In this document: one piece after another, positions 18,602 to 27,797 of the stretch | How positions within the stretch are numbered: position 1 is the first letter of the stretch | Layout of the letters: every line of letters starts with the position of its first letter | Assembly (NCBI GenBank): GCA_947503525.1 | Contig: CANNEA010000001.1 | Location: forward strand, 124,001 to 188,000 | DNA length: 64,000 nucleotides | Direction: 5' to 3' | DNA from: an uncultured Carboxylicivirga sp. | Lineage (GTDB): Bacteria > Bacteroidota > Bacteroidia > Bacteroidales > Marinilabiliaceae | Translations under genes and position numbers: made by a program | Notes under the pieces: generated by a model | Database searches by the model: none | Seen by the model: the letters and a program-made list of their open reading frames with translations, nothing else | What the model was told of the DNA's origin: nothing

Positions 18602-20110
18602 ATGAGATTTAAATATTTCTATTCATTCATCTGTGTCTGCTTTCTTTTTCAATTTTCTTTTGCTCAAAATAATACCAGTGTCAAATACAAAGCTGATGTC
18701 CCAAAGTCTTTATTAACTCCAGATAAAGTAGAAACAAATTTATTAGGCACACTGGAGTTTATTGATGGTTTACCAAATGAAACAACCGTTAATAAAGCAT
18801 ACGACTTTTTAACGGTGTCCAGAGGAGTGCAAACCTTTTTAAACGGTATGCCAGCGGCATCAATATACGCTATGTTAGAGGGCTTGAAAGAAGCAGGAGT
18901 TAAACCTGGAGATATAGCAACCTTTGAAAATCTAATGGATGCACGTACACTATTTTTGACTGCAAACTCTAGTACCCCTTATATTATCGGCGAAATCGAT
19001 TTAAAAAATGGACCTGTTGTTGTTGAAATTGCACAACCTGTTTTAGGGTTTGTTAACGATGCTTTTTTTCATCATGTTGCTGATTTGGGAATTACCGGGA
19101 AAGATAAAGGAGCTGGTGGTAAATACTTATTCATAGGTCCAGATTATGAAGGAGAAGTACCTAATGGCTATATTACTGTGAACTCAAAAACCTATAGACA
19201 CTGGATGCTTTTACGATTGGTTTCAAAACCAGAACAAGCTAAAGTGGCAATGAAGAAATTCCAGCAAACATTTAATTGCTACCCCTTGTCTGAAGCAGAT
19301 GATAAACCAAAGCAAAGGTTTATCGATTTATCAGGACAGCAAATAAACACCATCCATGCGAATGATTTTGAGTTTTATAATGAACTTAATGCCGTAATTC
19401 AATATGAACCTGCCAATGCGTTTAATGAAGAGTTAGTGGGCATTTTCGCTTCAATTGGCATAAAAAAAGGGAAGCCATTTTCGCCAGATAAACATACAAA
19501 ATCATTATTAGAAGATGCCGTTGCTATAGGTAATGCTTCTGCTAGATCGTTATGCTATCGACCAAGAAATGAATCCGCCTATTTTTATGAAGATAGACAA
19601 TGGTATTCATCGTTTGCAGGTGGGGTACATGATTTTATTAATAATGGTGAAATGGTATTAGATGACCGTATCATGTTCCATTATATGGCAACAGGAATTA
19701 CACCTGCAATGGCAGCTCCAGCTATAGGAACAGGTTCTGTTTACGCTTTTACAGCCCACGATTCAGAAGCTAAGTATTTAGATGGTAGCAAAACCTATAA
19801 GGTAACGTTACCTGCTCCAATTCCAGCTAAAGATTTTTGGTCATTTATTGTTTATTCAAACCAACATCGCTCTATGTTAGAAACCGATCAAAAATCAGCA
19901 GGTATCGACAATATGAATCCCGATGTTAAAGCGAATAAAGATGGTTCTTATACGATCTGGTTTGGTCCAAAAGCACCTGAAGGCCATGAGAGTAATTGGG
20001 TTCAAACCATGCCAGATAAAGGCTATAGTGTTTTGTTGCGACTATATGGACCTTTAGAAGCTTGGTTTGATAAAAGTTGGAGACCTGGTGATTTCGAACT
20101 AGTAAAATAA
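18602..20110 (+). CDS. DUF1254/DUF1214 secreted protein
   Basis: 502 aa from the ATG at 18602, chosen because a clean signal peptide ('MRFKYFYSFICVCFLF' to 'SFAQ') starts there. An in-frame ATG at 18572 overlaps the previous stop and would add ten residues. DUF1254 is seen at about 60-180 ('AYDFLTVSRGVQTFLNGMPA', 'LTANSSTPYIIGEIDLKNGP') and DUF1214 at the C-terminus ('KDFWSFIVYSNQHRSML', 'GSYTIWFGPKAP', 'LYGPLEAWFDKSW'). It is longer than its upstream neighbour and only distantly similar. It ends 7 bases before the arylsulfatase gene. Reaction unknown. Confidence 0.82.
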   Translation: MRFKYFYSFICVCFLFQFSFAQNNTSVKYKADVPKSLLTPDKVETNLLGTLEFIDGLPNETTVNKAYDFLTVSRGVQTFLNGMPAASIYAMLEGLKEAGVKPGDIATFENLMDARTLFLTANSSTPYIIGEIDLKNGPVVVEIAQPVLGFVNDAFFHHVADLGITGKDKGAGGKYLFIGPDYEGEVPNGYITVNSKTYRHWMLLRLVSKPEQAKVAMKKFQQTFNCYPLSEADDKPKQRFIDLSGQQINTIHANDFEFYNELNAVIQYEPANAFNEELVGIFASIGIKKGKPFSPDKHTKSLLEDAVAIGNASARSLCYRPRNESAYFYEDRQWYSSFAGGVHDFINNGEMVLDDRIMFHYMATGITPAMAAPAIGTGSVYAFTAHDSEAKYLDGSKTYKVTLPAPIPAKDFWSFIVYSNQHRSMLETDQKSAGIDNMNPDVKANKDGSYTIWFGPKAPEGHESNWVQTMPDKGYSVLLRLYGPLEAWFDKSWRPGDFELVK

Positions 20111-20117
20111 TTCAGAC

Positions 20118-21755
20118 ATGAAGAATTTAAGCTATTTGATAGCCTTCGGATTTTTAGTGTCTTCTTGTATTTCTAAAAACTCAAATGTACCAGAACATAC
20201 ATCCATAAAACCAAATATTTTATTGGTAATGGTTGATGATATGGGCTGGACTGACACCGAACCATATGGTGGAGAAATTAACACTCCGACAATAGATAAG
20301 TTGGCGAAGAATGGTATCCTATTTACAGACTTTCATACATCAGTAAGCTGTTCACCTACCCGATCTATGCTTTTAAGTGGTGTTGACAATCATATGGCTG
20401 GATTAGGAAATATGGGAGAACTTTTATCTCCAAAGCAAATTGGAAAACCTGGGTACGAAGGTTATTTAAACCACAATGTTGCAAGTTTAGCTGAGGTTTT
20501 GAAAGAAGCTGGCTATCATACCTATATGGGAGGTAAATGGCACCTAGGACATAACAAAAATAGTATTCCGAGTGCACGCGGTTTTGAAAAAACATTCTGT
20601 TTACTTAATGGCGGGGCAAGTCATTTTCGCGATATGACAGCTATTATGGAAGCTGATTTGGTAGAATACACGCTAAATGGAAAGAAGTTAGATGAGTTAC
20701 CAAAAGACTTTTACTCATCGAAAAGCTACACCGATTTTCTCATAAATAATATTAGAGAACAAGATGATAACAAGCCTTTTTTCGCCTACTTAGCACTTAC
20801 CGCACCACATGATCCTCTTCACGTACCTGAACCATGGTTGAGTAAATACAAAGGGGTGTACGATGATGGTTATGAAACATTGCGAGCTAATAGAATAAAA
20901 AGTGTAGCGGAGCTAGGCTTGCTAAATAAAGAGGCACAACCTCCCAAAATGAATCATTTGGTAAAACCATGGGAATCATTATCAGAAAGTGAAAAAGCCA
21001 TTGAATCTAAAAATATGGAAGTCTATGCGGGCATGGTTGAAAACCTCGATTACCATGTGGGAAGGATGCTAAATTTCCTGTCGGATATAGGTGAACTTGA
21101 AAACACCATCGTATTATTTTTATCAGATAATGGCTCAAATCCATGGAGCAATACTGATTATCCAGGAAATGAAGATGGCGTTTATCTAAGTCAATTTGAT
21201 AATAGTGTCAATAATATTGGGAATCCTACTTCGCATACAGCTTATGGTATTGGCTGGGCTTCGGCGAGTTCAGGGCCTTTTGACTATTTTAAAATGACTT
21301 CCGGGGAAGGAGGAATTCGAACACCACTAATTATAAGTGGACCTGGAGTTTCAAAAAATACGATAAATAAAGAGTTGGTTTATGTTACCGATATTATGCC
21401 AACCCTATTAGATATAGTAGGTGTGGAGCATCTTGACTTTTACAAAGGGAAAAAGGTAATCCCATTAATGGGCAAATCATTTTCGAAAATGCTAAATGGG
21501 AAAAGCACAACACATTACAGTGATGAAGAATATATAGCAGGTGAAATGCAAAATGGCAAATGGATTAGGAAAGGAGATTTCAAAGCTGTATTTGTCACAA
21601 AACCATATGGTTCAAGCAAATGGGAATTGTATAATTTATCTATAGATCCAGGTGAAACGACTAATTTGGCAGTGTCTGAAAAAGAATTGCTAAAGGAATT
21701 GGTAGAGAAATGGGAAAAATACGCTGAAGAAGTTGGAGTCGTTAAATTTGAATAA
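20118..21755 (+). CDS. Arylsulfatase (S1 family), lipoprotein
   Basis: 545 aa. Lipoprotein signal with Cys17. The sulfatase domain begins at 'KPNILLVMVDDMGWTDTEPYGG' (calcium-binding Asp pair at 40-41). The modified Cys78 lies in 'CSPTRS' (CxPxR), followed by 'GGKWHLGH' and the second metal site 'LFLSDNGSNPW'. It should be matured to formylglycine by anSME, not found in this window. It ends the amidohydrolase/DUF1254 group, away from the algal polysaccharide block, and resembles broad arylsulfatase A-type enzymes that act on aromatic or alkyl sulfate esters. Its substrate is not known. Confidence 0.9.
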   Translation: MKNLSYLIAFGFLVSSCISKNSNVPEHTSIKPNILLVMVDDMGWTDTEPYGGEINTPTIDKLAKNGILFTDFHTSVSCSPTRSMLLSGVDNHMAGLGNMGELLSPKQIGKPGYEGYLNHNVASLAEVLKEAGYHTYMGGKWHLGHNKNSIPSARGFEKTFCLLNGGASHFRDMTAIMEADLVEYTLNGKKLDELPKDFYSSKSYTDFLINNIREQDDNKPFFAYLALTAPHDPLHVPEPWLSKYKGVYDDGYETLRANRIKSVAELGLLNKEAQPPKMNHLVKPWESLSESEKAIESKNMEVYAGMVENLDYHVGRMLNFLSDIGELENTIVLFLSDNGSNPWSNTDYPGNEDGVYLSQFDNSVNNIGNPTSHTAYGIGWASASSGPFDYFKMTSGEGGIRTPLIISGPGVSKNTINKELVYVTDIMPTLLDIVGVEHLDFYKGKKVIPLMGKSFSKMLNGKSTTHYSDEEYIAGEMQNGKWIRKGDFKAVFVTKPYGSSKWELYNLSIDPGETTNLAVSEKELLKELVEKWEKYAEEVGVVKFE

Positions 21756-21796
21756 AAGGCACTATCACAAAGTGTCGAATAAAAACGACTCAACAG

Positions 21797-22383
21797 TCGA
21801 ATAGGCTACCGATAAGCCAATAGCCTATCGGAGATCCTCTCCCTCCGCCGTGAGTACGGGTCTCGTACATCGGTTTATTCATCATCTATACTAAGCTCTT
21901 TTCACCTTAGTAGCTTTGTTCTACTTTATGACTAGGCTAGCTTTCATAAGAAAGCTTCCTGTTCAAATTTCAAACAGATTAATATTAAGCTCATCCTTGA
22001 TTTGTGAGTCCTCTGCATTCTTTATTACCGCTCATTACCATCATGTAGTATGACCTCTGCTCACTACTCTGTTCTATCAACGCGTGATTACTTAGTTCTC
22101 CCTAGATAAGAGCACAATCCTTCAACCTATAACTGGCATATCTACTGAGATAGGAATATTGGTTTCGGGCTTTGTAAAGATGTGCTTACTTATACTTATA
22201 AATCAGCATTATATGTACTTCATGTTGTCAGTATATATATTTACAGTCCCGCTTCCTTCACTCAATGGGTCACCCCCTTCGAGCTTGCAACTTACTAACT
22301 TGCATCGCCAAATTGCCAGTAAGGGACTTTCACCCTCTGGATTATTCTGATTACTATAATACTCGTGCACATGCTGCGCACAC
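21797..22383 (-). mobile_element. Group II intron without an intron-encoded protein
   Basis: Read on the minus strand. The 5' end fits GUGYG (GTGTG at 22383, or GTGCG at 22381). Domain I shows 'GAGGGTGAAAGTCCC', then 'GCAAGTTAGTAAGTTGC' and 'AAGGGGGTGACCC'. Near the 3' end a domain V-like hairpin, GTACG-AGAC-CCGTAC flanked by ACCG and CGG (about 21850-21880), is followed by a domain VI-like helix (ATAGGCT/AGCCTAT, 21801-21828). Full-length introns of this type carry a reverse transcriptase of about 1.2-1.8 kb in domain IV; here the whole element is about 590 bases and no RT codons are seen. It starts 41 bases past the stop of the arylsulfatase, in opposite orientation, and a hairpin with a T tract follows its 3' end. 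Boundaries are estimates. Confidence 0.75.
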
Positions 22384-22531
22384 AAAAAATAAATTATAGC
22401 AGATGTTTGAAAATACATCAATCCAGAAGTGGCACAATAGTGCCGATCAAATGAATTAGAGAATTCGATCTTCTAAATTATTATGTATATTGATGACAGA
22501 AAAATTTTGAATTGATTGCGTTCTAAACAAC

Positions 22532-23305
22532 ATGGATACAGCAAATAAGGACATTAAGTTTAATCATAAAAAACCATCTAAATGCTTAGATGACTTTGTT
22601 CATATATATTGGGAGCATAGTAACGATTCAGGTAAGGCAAATAAGCTCACTATATTTCCAGACAGTTTCTTTAAATTAATTTTCATCTTTCAAAACAATA
22701 AACTAATCGCCTACTTTATGACAGGCCTATGGACCAACGAGATGGAATTTAAAACACCGCCAAACTCTACCATATATGGCATAAAATTTAAAATATTAGC
22801 CCCGGAATACATCTTTAAAAAAGAGATAGCTTCTATCTTAGAGTCACACATTGACTTATCACCTGATTTTCTTAACATCGCGAATATTGAATTTAGAGAT
22901 TTCGATCATTTTGTTGAGCAAATTGAAAGTATACTTCTATTAAAGTTAAACGAGAATAAAAAAAGAATTAAAGCACATAAACTTCAATTATCACAATTAC
23001 TATACACCCTTGGTGGAAATATAACGGTAGAAGAATTATCGAATCAAATTAATTGGAACACTCGACAAATTAATAGATATTTAAACAAGCACATTGGCAC
23101 CTCATTAAAAAGCTATCTGAATATCCAAAAGTGTTATTCCTCATATTTTCATATTCGCGAAGGAGAGTTCTATCCTTCTAACGAGTATTTTGATCAAGCT
23201 CATTTTATTCGTGAGGTGAAAAAACATACTGGTAAAACACCAAGGGAATTATTCAAAAACAAAAACGACCGTTTTATACAATTAAAGTTTATTCAGAGGA
23301 AATAG
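22532..23305 (+). CDS. AraC-family regulator, DUF6597-type sensor
   Basis: 257 aa. The N-terminal half resembles the DUF6597-type sensor seen in small AraC proteins ('PSKCLDDFVHIYWEH', 'TIFPDSFFKLIFIF'). The C-terminal half carries the AraC double HTH ('ITVEELSNQINWNTRQINRYLNKHIG', 'YFDQAHFIREVKKHTGKTPREL'). It is separated by only 30 bases from the lipoprotein gene that follows and probably belongs to, and controls, the operon that ends with the ferric-reductase-like gene. Confidence 0.88.
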   Translation: MDTANKDIKFNHKKPSKCLDDFVHIYWEHSNDSGKANKLTIFPDSFFKLIFIFQNNKLIAYFMTGLWTNEMEFKTPPNSTIYGIKFKILAPEYIFKKEIASILESHIDLSPDFLNIANIEFRDFDHFVEQIESILLLKLNENKKRIKAHKLQLSQLLYTLGGNITVEELSNQINWNTRQINRYLNKHIGTSLKSYLNIQKCYSSYFHIREGEFYPSNEYFDQAHFIREVKKHTGKTPRELFKNKNDRFIQLKFIQRK

Positions 23306-23335
23306 TTTTGTACACAAATATTAAAACTACTTCTT

Positions 23336-24079
23336 ATGAAAAAAATCATTATGCTTTTATGGTGTATGCCGCTTTTATTTGGCTGTATCAATACAAATAA
23401 TAACAAATCTGAAAAGACGAAAGATTCAAGCGAAGAGCCGCACACATTTGGCATGAATAATTATGCTGTTATCTGGTCGACCCCAAATGGCGAATTACTT
23501 CACGAACACAATGAAGCCATTCAATCAGAATTCACACATCTATGGAAAACCAAAAAAATTGAAAATGCCTATTTCGATAACGAATCAAATCAGGTAACTC
23601 CCAAATCGTTTCCCAACGTCGTATTCTTCCTAAAAGCGAAATCAAAAAATAAAGCAACGGCATTGTTAAATGATCTAACTATTTTCAAACAAGGTATAGC
23701 CTCCTATAAAATATTTCCTGTTGGAACATTATGGCTAGGTAGAAATACAGAAGTAGGTTTGCAAAATGGTAATAAAAGATCTTTCGTAACGGTGTGGGAA
23801 ACGAAGTCTCGAAACCTTGATTCTGAAACACTAAAGGAACAATCAAATAAAATACTTGAACTATGGAGCAAAGGTCTAATTGAGAACATCTATTTCGATA
23901 CAGAAGGGACTCAAGACACAAATGAAGTGAAAGACTTTGTGTTTTTTACAAAAGCCAACTCCATTGAGGACGTAAATATTTTATGCAACTCTCTCCCATT
24001 TTCTAAGAACAACAGTGCAATTTATAAGGTGTTTGAAGTAGGTGTATTTTGGTTTGGACCATTTGAAGATAAACATTAA
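23336..24079 (+). CDS. Lipoprotein with two YCII/muconolactone-isomerase-like repeats
   Basis: 247 aa. A lipoprotein signal ends in 'LFGC'. Two related ferredoxin-like modules follow, about 48-145 and 155-247. Each begins 'AVIWST/VTVWET', contains 'WKTKKIENAYFDNE' or 'WSKGLIENIYFDTE', then a 'FFLKAKSKNKA/FFTKANSIED' strand, and closes 'VGTLWLG/VGVFWFG'. This is the pattern of YCII-related dimeric alpha-beta barrels, here internally duplicated. The gene is 11 bases upstream of a ferric-reductase-like membrane protein. I do not recognise a described function. Confidence 0.7.
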   Translation: MKKIIMLLWCMPLLFGCINTNNNKSEKTKDSSEEPHTFGMNNYAVIWSTPNGELLHEHNEAIQSEFTHLWKTKKIENAYFDNESNQVTPKSFPNVVFFLKAKSKNKATALLNDLTIFKQGIASYKIFPVGTLWLGRNTEVGLQNGNKRSFVTVWETKSRNLDSETLKEQSNKILELWSKGLIENIYFDTEGTQDTNEVKDFVFFTKANSIEDVNILCNSLPFSKNNSAIYKVFEVGVFWFGPFEDKH

Positions 24080-24090
24080 TTATAACCGTT

Positions 24091-25389
24091 ATGAGAAAAA
24101 TAAAACAGGAAATATATTTTCCGATAATCATAGGAATCCATTTTTTATTTTGGGCAATTGACCTTTATTTTTACACAGGTGAGTTTACTGAATTGTCATC
24201 TGACACCCTACTTTTTGGGGAAATGAACAACGAAAGTTGGTTCAATTTCTCCAGAATATTCGGCGAAGTATTATCGTCATGGGTAGTAACGGTTTTTGCT
24301 GCTAACTTTTTAATGGCAACCCGAGCAAGGTGGATAGAAAGAATTTTTGGAGGTTTAGATAAAATGTACCTTATTCATAAACGGGCTGCCATTATCGCAA
24401 CTGTGCTAATAATTGCTCATTTTATATTTGTGCCTCGCGACTTAACAGCCTTTACTCCGGGTAAACCATTGGGTTTCTATGCATTTATATTAATAATTAT
24501 TGGGGTTATTGTTTCCGCAGCTCCTCCATTAAAAAAGAAAATACCTTATCATAAATGGTTAAATTTCCACAAGATGATGGGCGTGTTTTATGTTATGGCA
24601 GTAGTACATGGTATAATGGTAAATAGTCTTATTAAAGAACTTCCAATAACACGTATTTATGTCCTCGGAATGTCATTAATGGGTATTGGTGCATGGTTCT
24701 ATAAAGCGTTCTTATTTGGGCTGTTTAATAAACCTCATGTGTACAGGGTAAGTTCATCAAAGCCTATTGGTAATGAAATTACTGAATTAATACTTGAGCC
24801 CATTGGCAAACCTCTTAGTTTTAAAGCGGGACAATTTGCCTTTTTCACCTTTCCAAAAATAAGAAAGAGAGAACAACACCCCTTCACTATTAGCAGCCAC
24901 CCAATGGAATCGAAACTCCGGCTTACAATAAAAAACTTGGGTGATTACACTCAAAAAGTTGATCAACTATCAACTGATGATCTTGTTCTGATAGAAGGCG
25001 CTTATGGCCTTTTCTCGAGCAAATACGCCAAAGAGAAGGAACAGGTTTGGATAGCAGGAGGCATAGGGATAACACCTTTTTTATCATTAGCAAAAGACAT
25101 ATATACCCACAAAGTTAATTTATTCTGGTGTGTTAATTCTGAATCAGATGCTGTATATACCAATGAATTAGTCAATCTTGCTGAAAACAACCCGAACTTT
25201 TATTACTCATATTGGGCATCAAATAACACAGGATATTTAACGATAGACAAACTAAACATTACAGATTTGGAGTCGAAGGCATTTTTCATATGTGGCCCTG
25301 AAGCTTTGAAAAAAAGTATCATTAAGCAACTAAAAGAAAAAGGAGTTAAAATGACAGATATCTACGATGAAGAATTTACATTTAGATAA
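24091..25389 (+). CDS. Ferric reductase-like transmembrane ferredoxin reductase
   Basis: 432 aa. The N-terminal 210 residues are a ferric-reductase-like haem membrane domain of six or so helices, with candidate haem His residues in 'KRAAIIATVLIIAHFIF' and 'KWLNFHKMMGVFYVMAVVHG'. The C-terminal part is a FAD/NAD(P)-binding reductase: 'FKAGQFAFFTF', 'QHPFTISSHP' (FAD site), 'IAGGIGITPFL' and 'FFICGPEAL' (nucleotide site). It passes electrons from NAD(P)H across the membrane; the acceptor is not known. It is the last gene of the AraC-lipoprotein operon, followed by a strong hairpin. Confidence 0.85.
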   Translation: MRKIKQEIYFPIIIGIHFLFWAIDLYFYTGEFTELSSDTLLFGEMNNESWFNFSRIFGEVLSSWVVTVFAANFLMATRARWIERIFGGLDKMYLIHKRAAIIATVLIIAHFIFVPRDLTAFTPGKPLGFYAFILIIIGVIVSAAPPLKKKIPYHKWLNFHKMMGVFYVMAVVHGIMVNSLIKELPITRIYVLGMSLMGIGAWFYKAFLFGLFNKPHVYRVSSSKPIGNEITELILEPIGKPLSFKAGQFAFFTFPKIRKREQHPFTISSHPMESKLRLTIKNLGDYTQKVDQLSTDDLVLIEGAYGLFSSKYAKEKEQVWIAGGIGITPFLSLAKDIYTHKVNLFWCVNSESDAVYTNELVNLAENNPNFYYSYWASNNTGYLTIDKLNITDLESKAFFICGPEALKKSIIKQLKEKGVKMTDIYDEEFTFR

Positions 25390-25420
25390 AAATCAATTTT
25401 TTATAACATTATAAACTAAA

Positions 25421-25456
25421 TACAAAAGGAAAGGCACAATCGCCTTTCCTTTTGTA
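25421..25456 (+). terminator. Strong hairpin terminator after the reductase gene
   Basis: A perfect 15-bp stem (25421-25435 with 25442-25456) with a 6-base loop, 32 bases after the stop. The right arm contains TTTTG. Since both arms carry A/T runs it may stop transcription from either side. The rest of the 25390-25697 gap holds only the promoter region of the next AraC gene. Confidence 0.8.
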
Positions 25457-25665
25457 TTCTGCAATAAACTAGCTCCGGCAAATTTATTAATTAGCTATCT
25501 TAAGTTTGAATCAAATGGAAATTTTACCCCTTTCAGAAAGAAGAACTAGATCTAGGCTCATAATAAAGTATAAACATTAAGTGCAAATTTTGCACTTGTG
25601 CTCCAAAGCAGAAACCTAATTTTTTTTAACGAATTGTGTGATTCTACATTTTCGAATGCCCAATA

Positions 25666-25678
25666 TTTACTACTTTTA
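25666..25678 (+). promoter_or_regulatory. Candidate -7 region of the second AraC operon
   Basis: TTTACTACTTTTA contains TACTTTTA, close to TAnnTTTG, and lies 20 bases before the ATG at 25698. The same 13 bases recur upstream of the gene at 51582 (51541-51553). No clear -33 box is seen here. Confidence 0.35.
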
Positions 25679-25697
25679 AGATGGAGAATAAAACAGA

Positions 25698-26477
25698 ATG
25701 ATTGAGTCTATAGAACCTATAAAGATTTTAAGCAAATACATAAAAAACTATTTCATTGTTGAGATTGACAATGAAATAGACTATCTGCCTAACGAAAGAG
25801 TTTACCCCTGCGGATATGCAACAATGGTTTTTCATTACGGTTCTCCATCAATATTCCAGAAAAAGAATTCAAACAAATACATCGAACCAAATTTAGTTAT
25901 ATGCGGTCAACAAACCAATTATTACGATTTGTCATTATCTGGAAAGACAGGTATGATTCTGATTGTTTTCAGACCACATGGTGTAAAATTCTTTTTTGAT
26001 TTTCCAATTACCGATTTGTTAAATGAAAACCTTTCGTTTCAGGACTTGATTAATTACGAAGCTGTTGAATTAGAAGATAAATTACTTAACGCTCCGAATA
26101 ATAAACAAAGAATTAGTCATTTAGAAAACTTTCTTATTAAAAAACTAATTCATAATAATGAATGTGATAGAATTGAACATGCCATAAAAATGATTGAGAA
26201 TTCTAATGGAAAAATTAAGGCCCAGGCTCTGGCACAAGAGGTTTGTTTGGGAATAAAACAATTTGAAAGGACTTTTTCAAAGTTTGTTGGTATAAATCCC
26301 AAAAAGTATGCAAGTATCGTTCGCTTTCAAAATACAATACAAACCAATGGTAAGGATAAAAAAAGCATGTCTCAAATAGCTTTTGATAATGGGTATTACG
26401 ACCAATCTCATTTTATTCACGATTTCAAAAGCTTAACAGGAATTACCCCAAAAGCTTTTTTCAACGAAAGGAAATAA
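25698..26477 (+). CDS. AraC-family regulator, DUF6597-type sensor
   Basis: 259 aa. N-terminal sensor with 'YPCGYATMVFHYGSPS' and 'ICGQQTNYYDLSLSGKTGMILIVFRPHG', a common opening in this class. C-terminal double HTH with 'IKAQALAQEVCLGIKQFERTFSKFVGINPKKY' and 'QIAFDNGYYDQSHFIHDFKSLTGITP'. It is followed at 61 bases by the AlkD-like gene, so it may regulate a small repair or stress unit. It is only distantly similar to the AraC gene at 22532. Confidence 0.9.
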   Translation: MIESIEPIKILSKYIKNYFIVEIDNEIDYLPNERVYPCGYATMVFHYGSPSIFQKKNSNKYIEPNLVICGQQTNYYDLSLSGKTGMILIVFRPHGVKFFFDFPITDLLNENLSFQDLINYEAVELEDKLLNAPNNKQRISHLENFLIKKLIHNNECDRIEHAIKMIENSNGKIKAQALAQEVCLGIKQFERTFSKFVGINPKKYASIVRFQNTIQTNGKDKKSMSQIAFDNGYYDQSHFIHDFKSLTGITPKAFFNERK

Positions 26478-26538
26478 AGACCATTTTTTACAATTTTTTT
26501 ATTTGACCATAGGCTATTTTTGAAATAAAAACGGAAAT

Positions 26539-27264
26539 ATGAATAAACTAGAATTAAAACATAAGGAAGTAATAGACTTTTACACAAAAAACGCAGATGA
26601 AAATGTAGTTAAAAAACTTTCAAGATATTTCAAAGAGGGCCTAGATGCTTATGGCATTGATAAAGATAAATCAGTGGCTCAAAGAAAGAAATGGCTTTCT
26701 GAATGGGAAAATGAGATGAGCATTGAAGATTATCTGGATTTTGGAGATATGCTTGTGTCATCTGGTAAATACGAAGAAGCACATTGTGCTACCGAGTTTA
26801 TAATATCGAAAAAAGATGAATTCACACCTGATACCTTTGATAGAATTGGAAAATGGCTAGAAAATGGAATTCAAAACTGGGCAAATACTGATGTATTATG
26901 CATGTTAGTATTATGTGAGTTTGTTTTTAGTGATATTATTCAACCTAAAGACTTCATAAGTTGGACTTCTTCCGAGTCAAAATGGAAAAGAAGAGCTGTT
27001 CCTGTAACATTTGTAGAAACATATAAAAAAGGAATTAAACGAGAACCAATATTCTCTGTAATCGAACATTTAATGGAAGATAAAGAAGAAGATGTTCAAA
27101 AAGGATTAGGTACACTTCTTAGGGAAATTTGGAAAAAACAACCAAAAATAGCAGAAGAATTTCTTTTAAAATGGAAAGATAAATGTGGACGGAAAATTAT
27201 TCATTATGCGACTGAAAAAATGGATAAAGAGAGTAAAGCAAAATTTAAAAAGACTAAAAAATAG
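26539..27264 (+). CDS. AlkD-like DNA alkylation repair protein
   Basis: 241 aa, all helical. Features of AlkD-type HEAT-like DNA glycosylases are seen: 'WLENGIQNWANTDVLCMLVL', 'WKRRAVPVTFVE' and 'DVQKGLGTLLREIWKKQP'. The aromatic/acidic residues used to flip out alkylated purines lie in the central segment ('NWANTD', 'SWTSSESKWKRR'). Members remove N3- and N7-alkylpurines. No signal peptide. It ends 5 bases before the DUF3795 gene, so both are in one unit. The AlkD assignment is from pattern, not full alignment. Confidence 0.75.
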   Translation: MNKLELKHKEVIDFYTKNADENVVKKLSRYFKEGLDAYGIDKDKSVAQRKKWLSEWENEMSIEDYLDFGDMLVSSGKYEEAHCATEFIISKKDEFTPDTFDRIGKWLENGIQNWANTDVLCMLVLCEFVFSDIIQPKDFISWTSSESKWKRRAVPVTFVETYKKGIKREPIFSVIEHLMEDKEEDVQKGLGTLLREIWKKQPKIAEEFLLKWKDKCGRKIIHYATEKMDKESKAKFKKTKK

Positions 27265-27269
27265 AAACA

Positions 27270-27653
27270 ATGGAACAAACAAATATTGACCTGATTTCCT
27301 ATTGTGGATTTTACTGTGGCGCTTGTCCAAAATATTCAAAAGGACAATGTGAAGGGTGTAAAGGCGATAACTCAAAATGTGCAGTCGGTTACAAATCATG
27401 TCAGGTAAGACCTTGCTGCATTGAGAATGGATTTAAATCTTGTGCCGAGTGTGATAAGTATGGTTCGGTTAAAGAATGTAAATTATATAACTCATTCATG
27501 ATACGTTTTGGACAATTTATAACACGCACAAATCGGAGATTAGGAATTGAGATGATAAAGGAAAAAGGAGAAACCGAATTTGTGAAATACATGATTGATA
27601 AAAATTGGGTAACAATTAAAGTGGGAAAACAACAAGCATTAATTGTCTCATGA
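27270..27653 (+). CDS. DUF3795 cysteine-rich protein
   Basis: 127 aa. The N-terminal 70 residues have the DUF3795 cysteine pattern: 'YCGFYCGACPKYSKGQCEGC', 'KSCQVRPCCIENGFKSCAEC' and 'CKLY'. These suggest a metal or iron-sulfur site. The family is common next to AraC and repair genes in Bacteroidota but has no proven function. It is the last gene of the unit with the AlkD-like gene. Confidence 0.78.
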   Translation: MEQTNIDLISYCGFYCGACPKYSKGQCEGCKGDNSKCAVGYKSCQVRPCCIENGFKSCAECDKYGSVKECKLYNSFMIRFGQFITRTNRRLGIEMIKEKGETEFVKYMIDKNWVTIKVGKQQALIVS

Positions 27654-27797
27654 AACGCAGCTTTAATAGTAATTATCGGAAGTGCTAACAGAAAAAGGCC
27701 CACCAGTTTTAGTGAAAGTCGGTAGGCTTCTAATATATTAGATTATATAATTGCTAGGCTTAGAAAAACAGTATGTTTTTGATAACAAAATATGATC

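Noticed and set aside
22159-22421. Short ORFs on both strands inside the 21.8-22.4 kb region
   Set aside because: They lie in the structured group II intron and have no coding-like composition; they do not resemble a reverse transcriptase.
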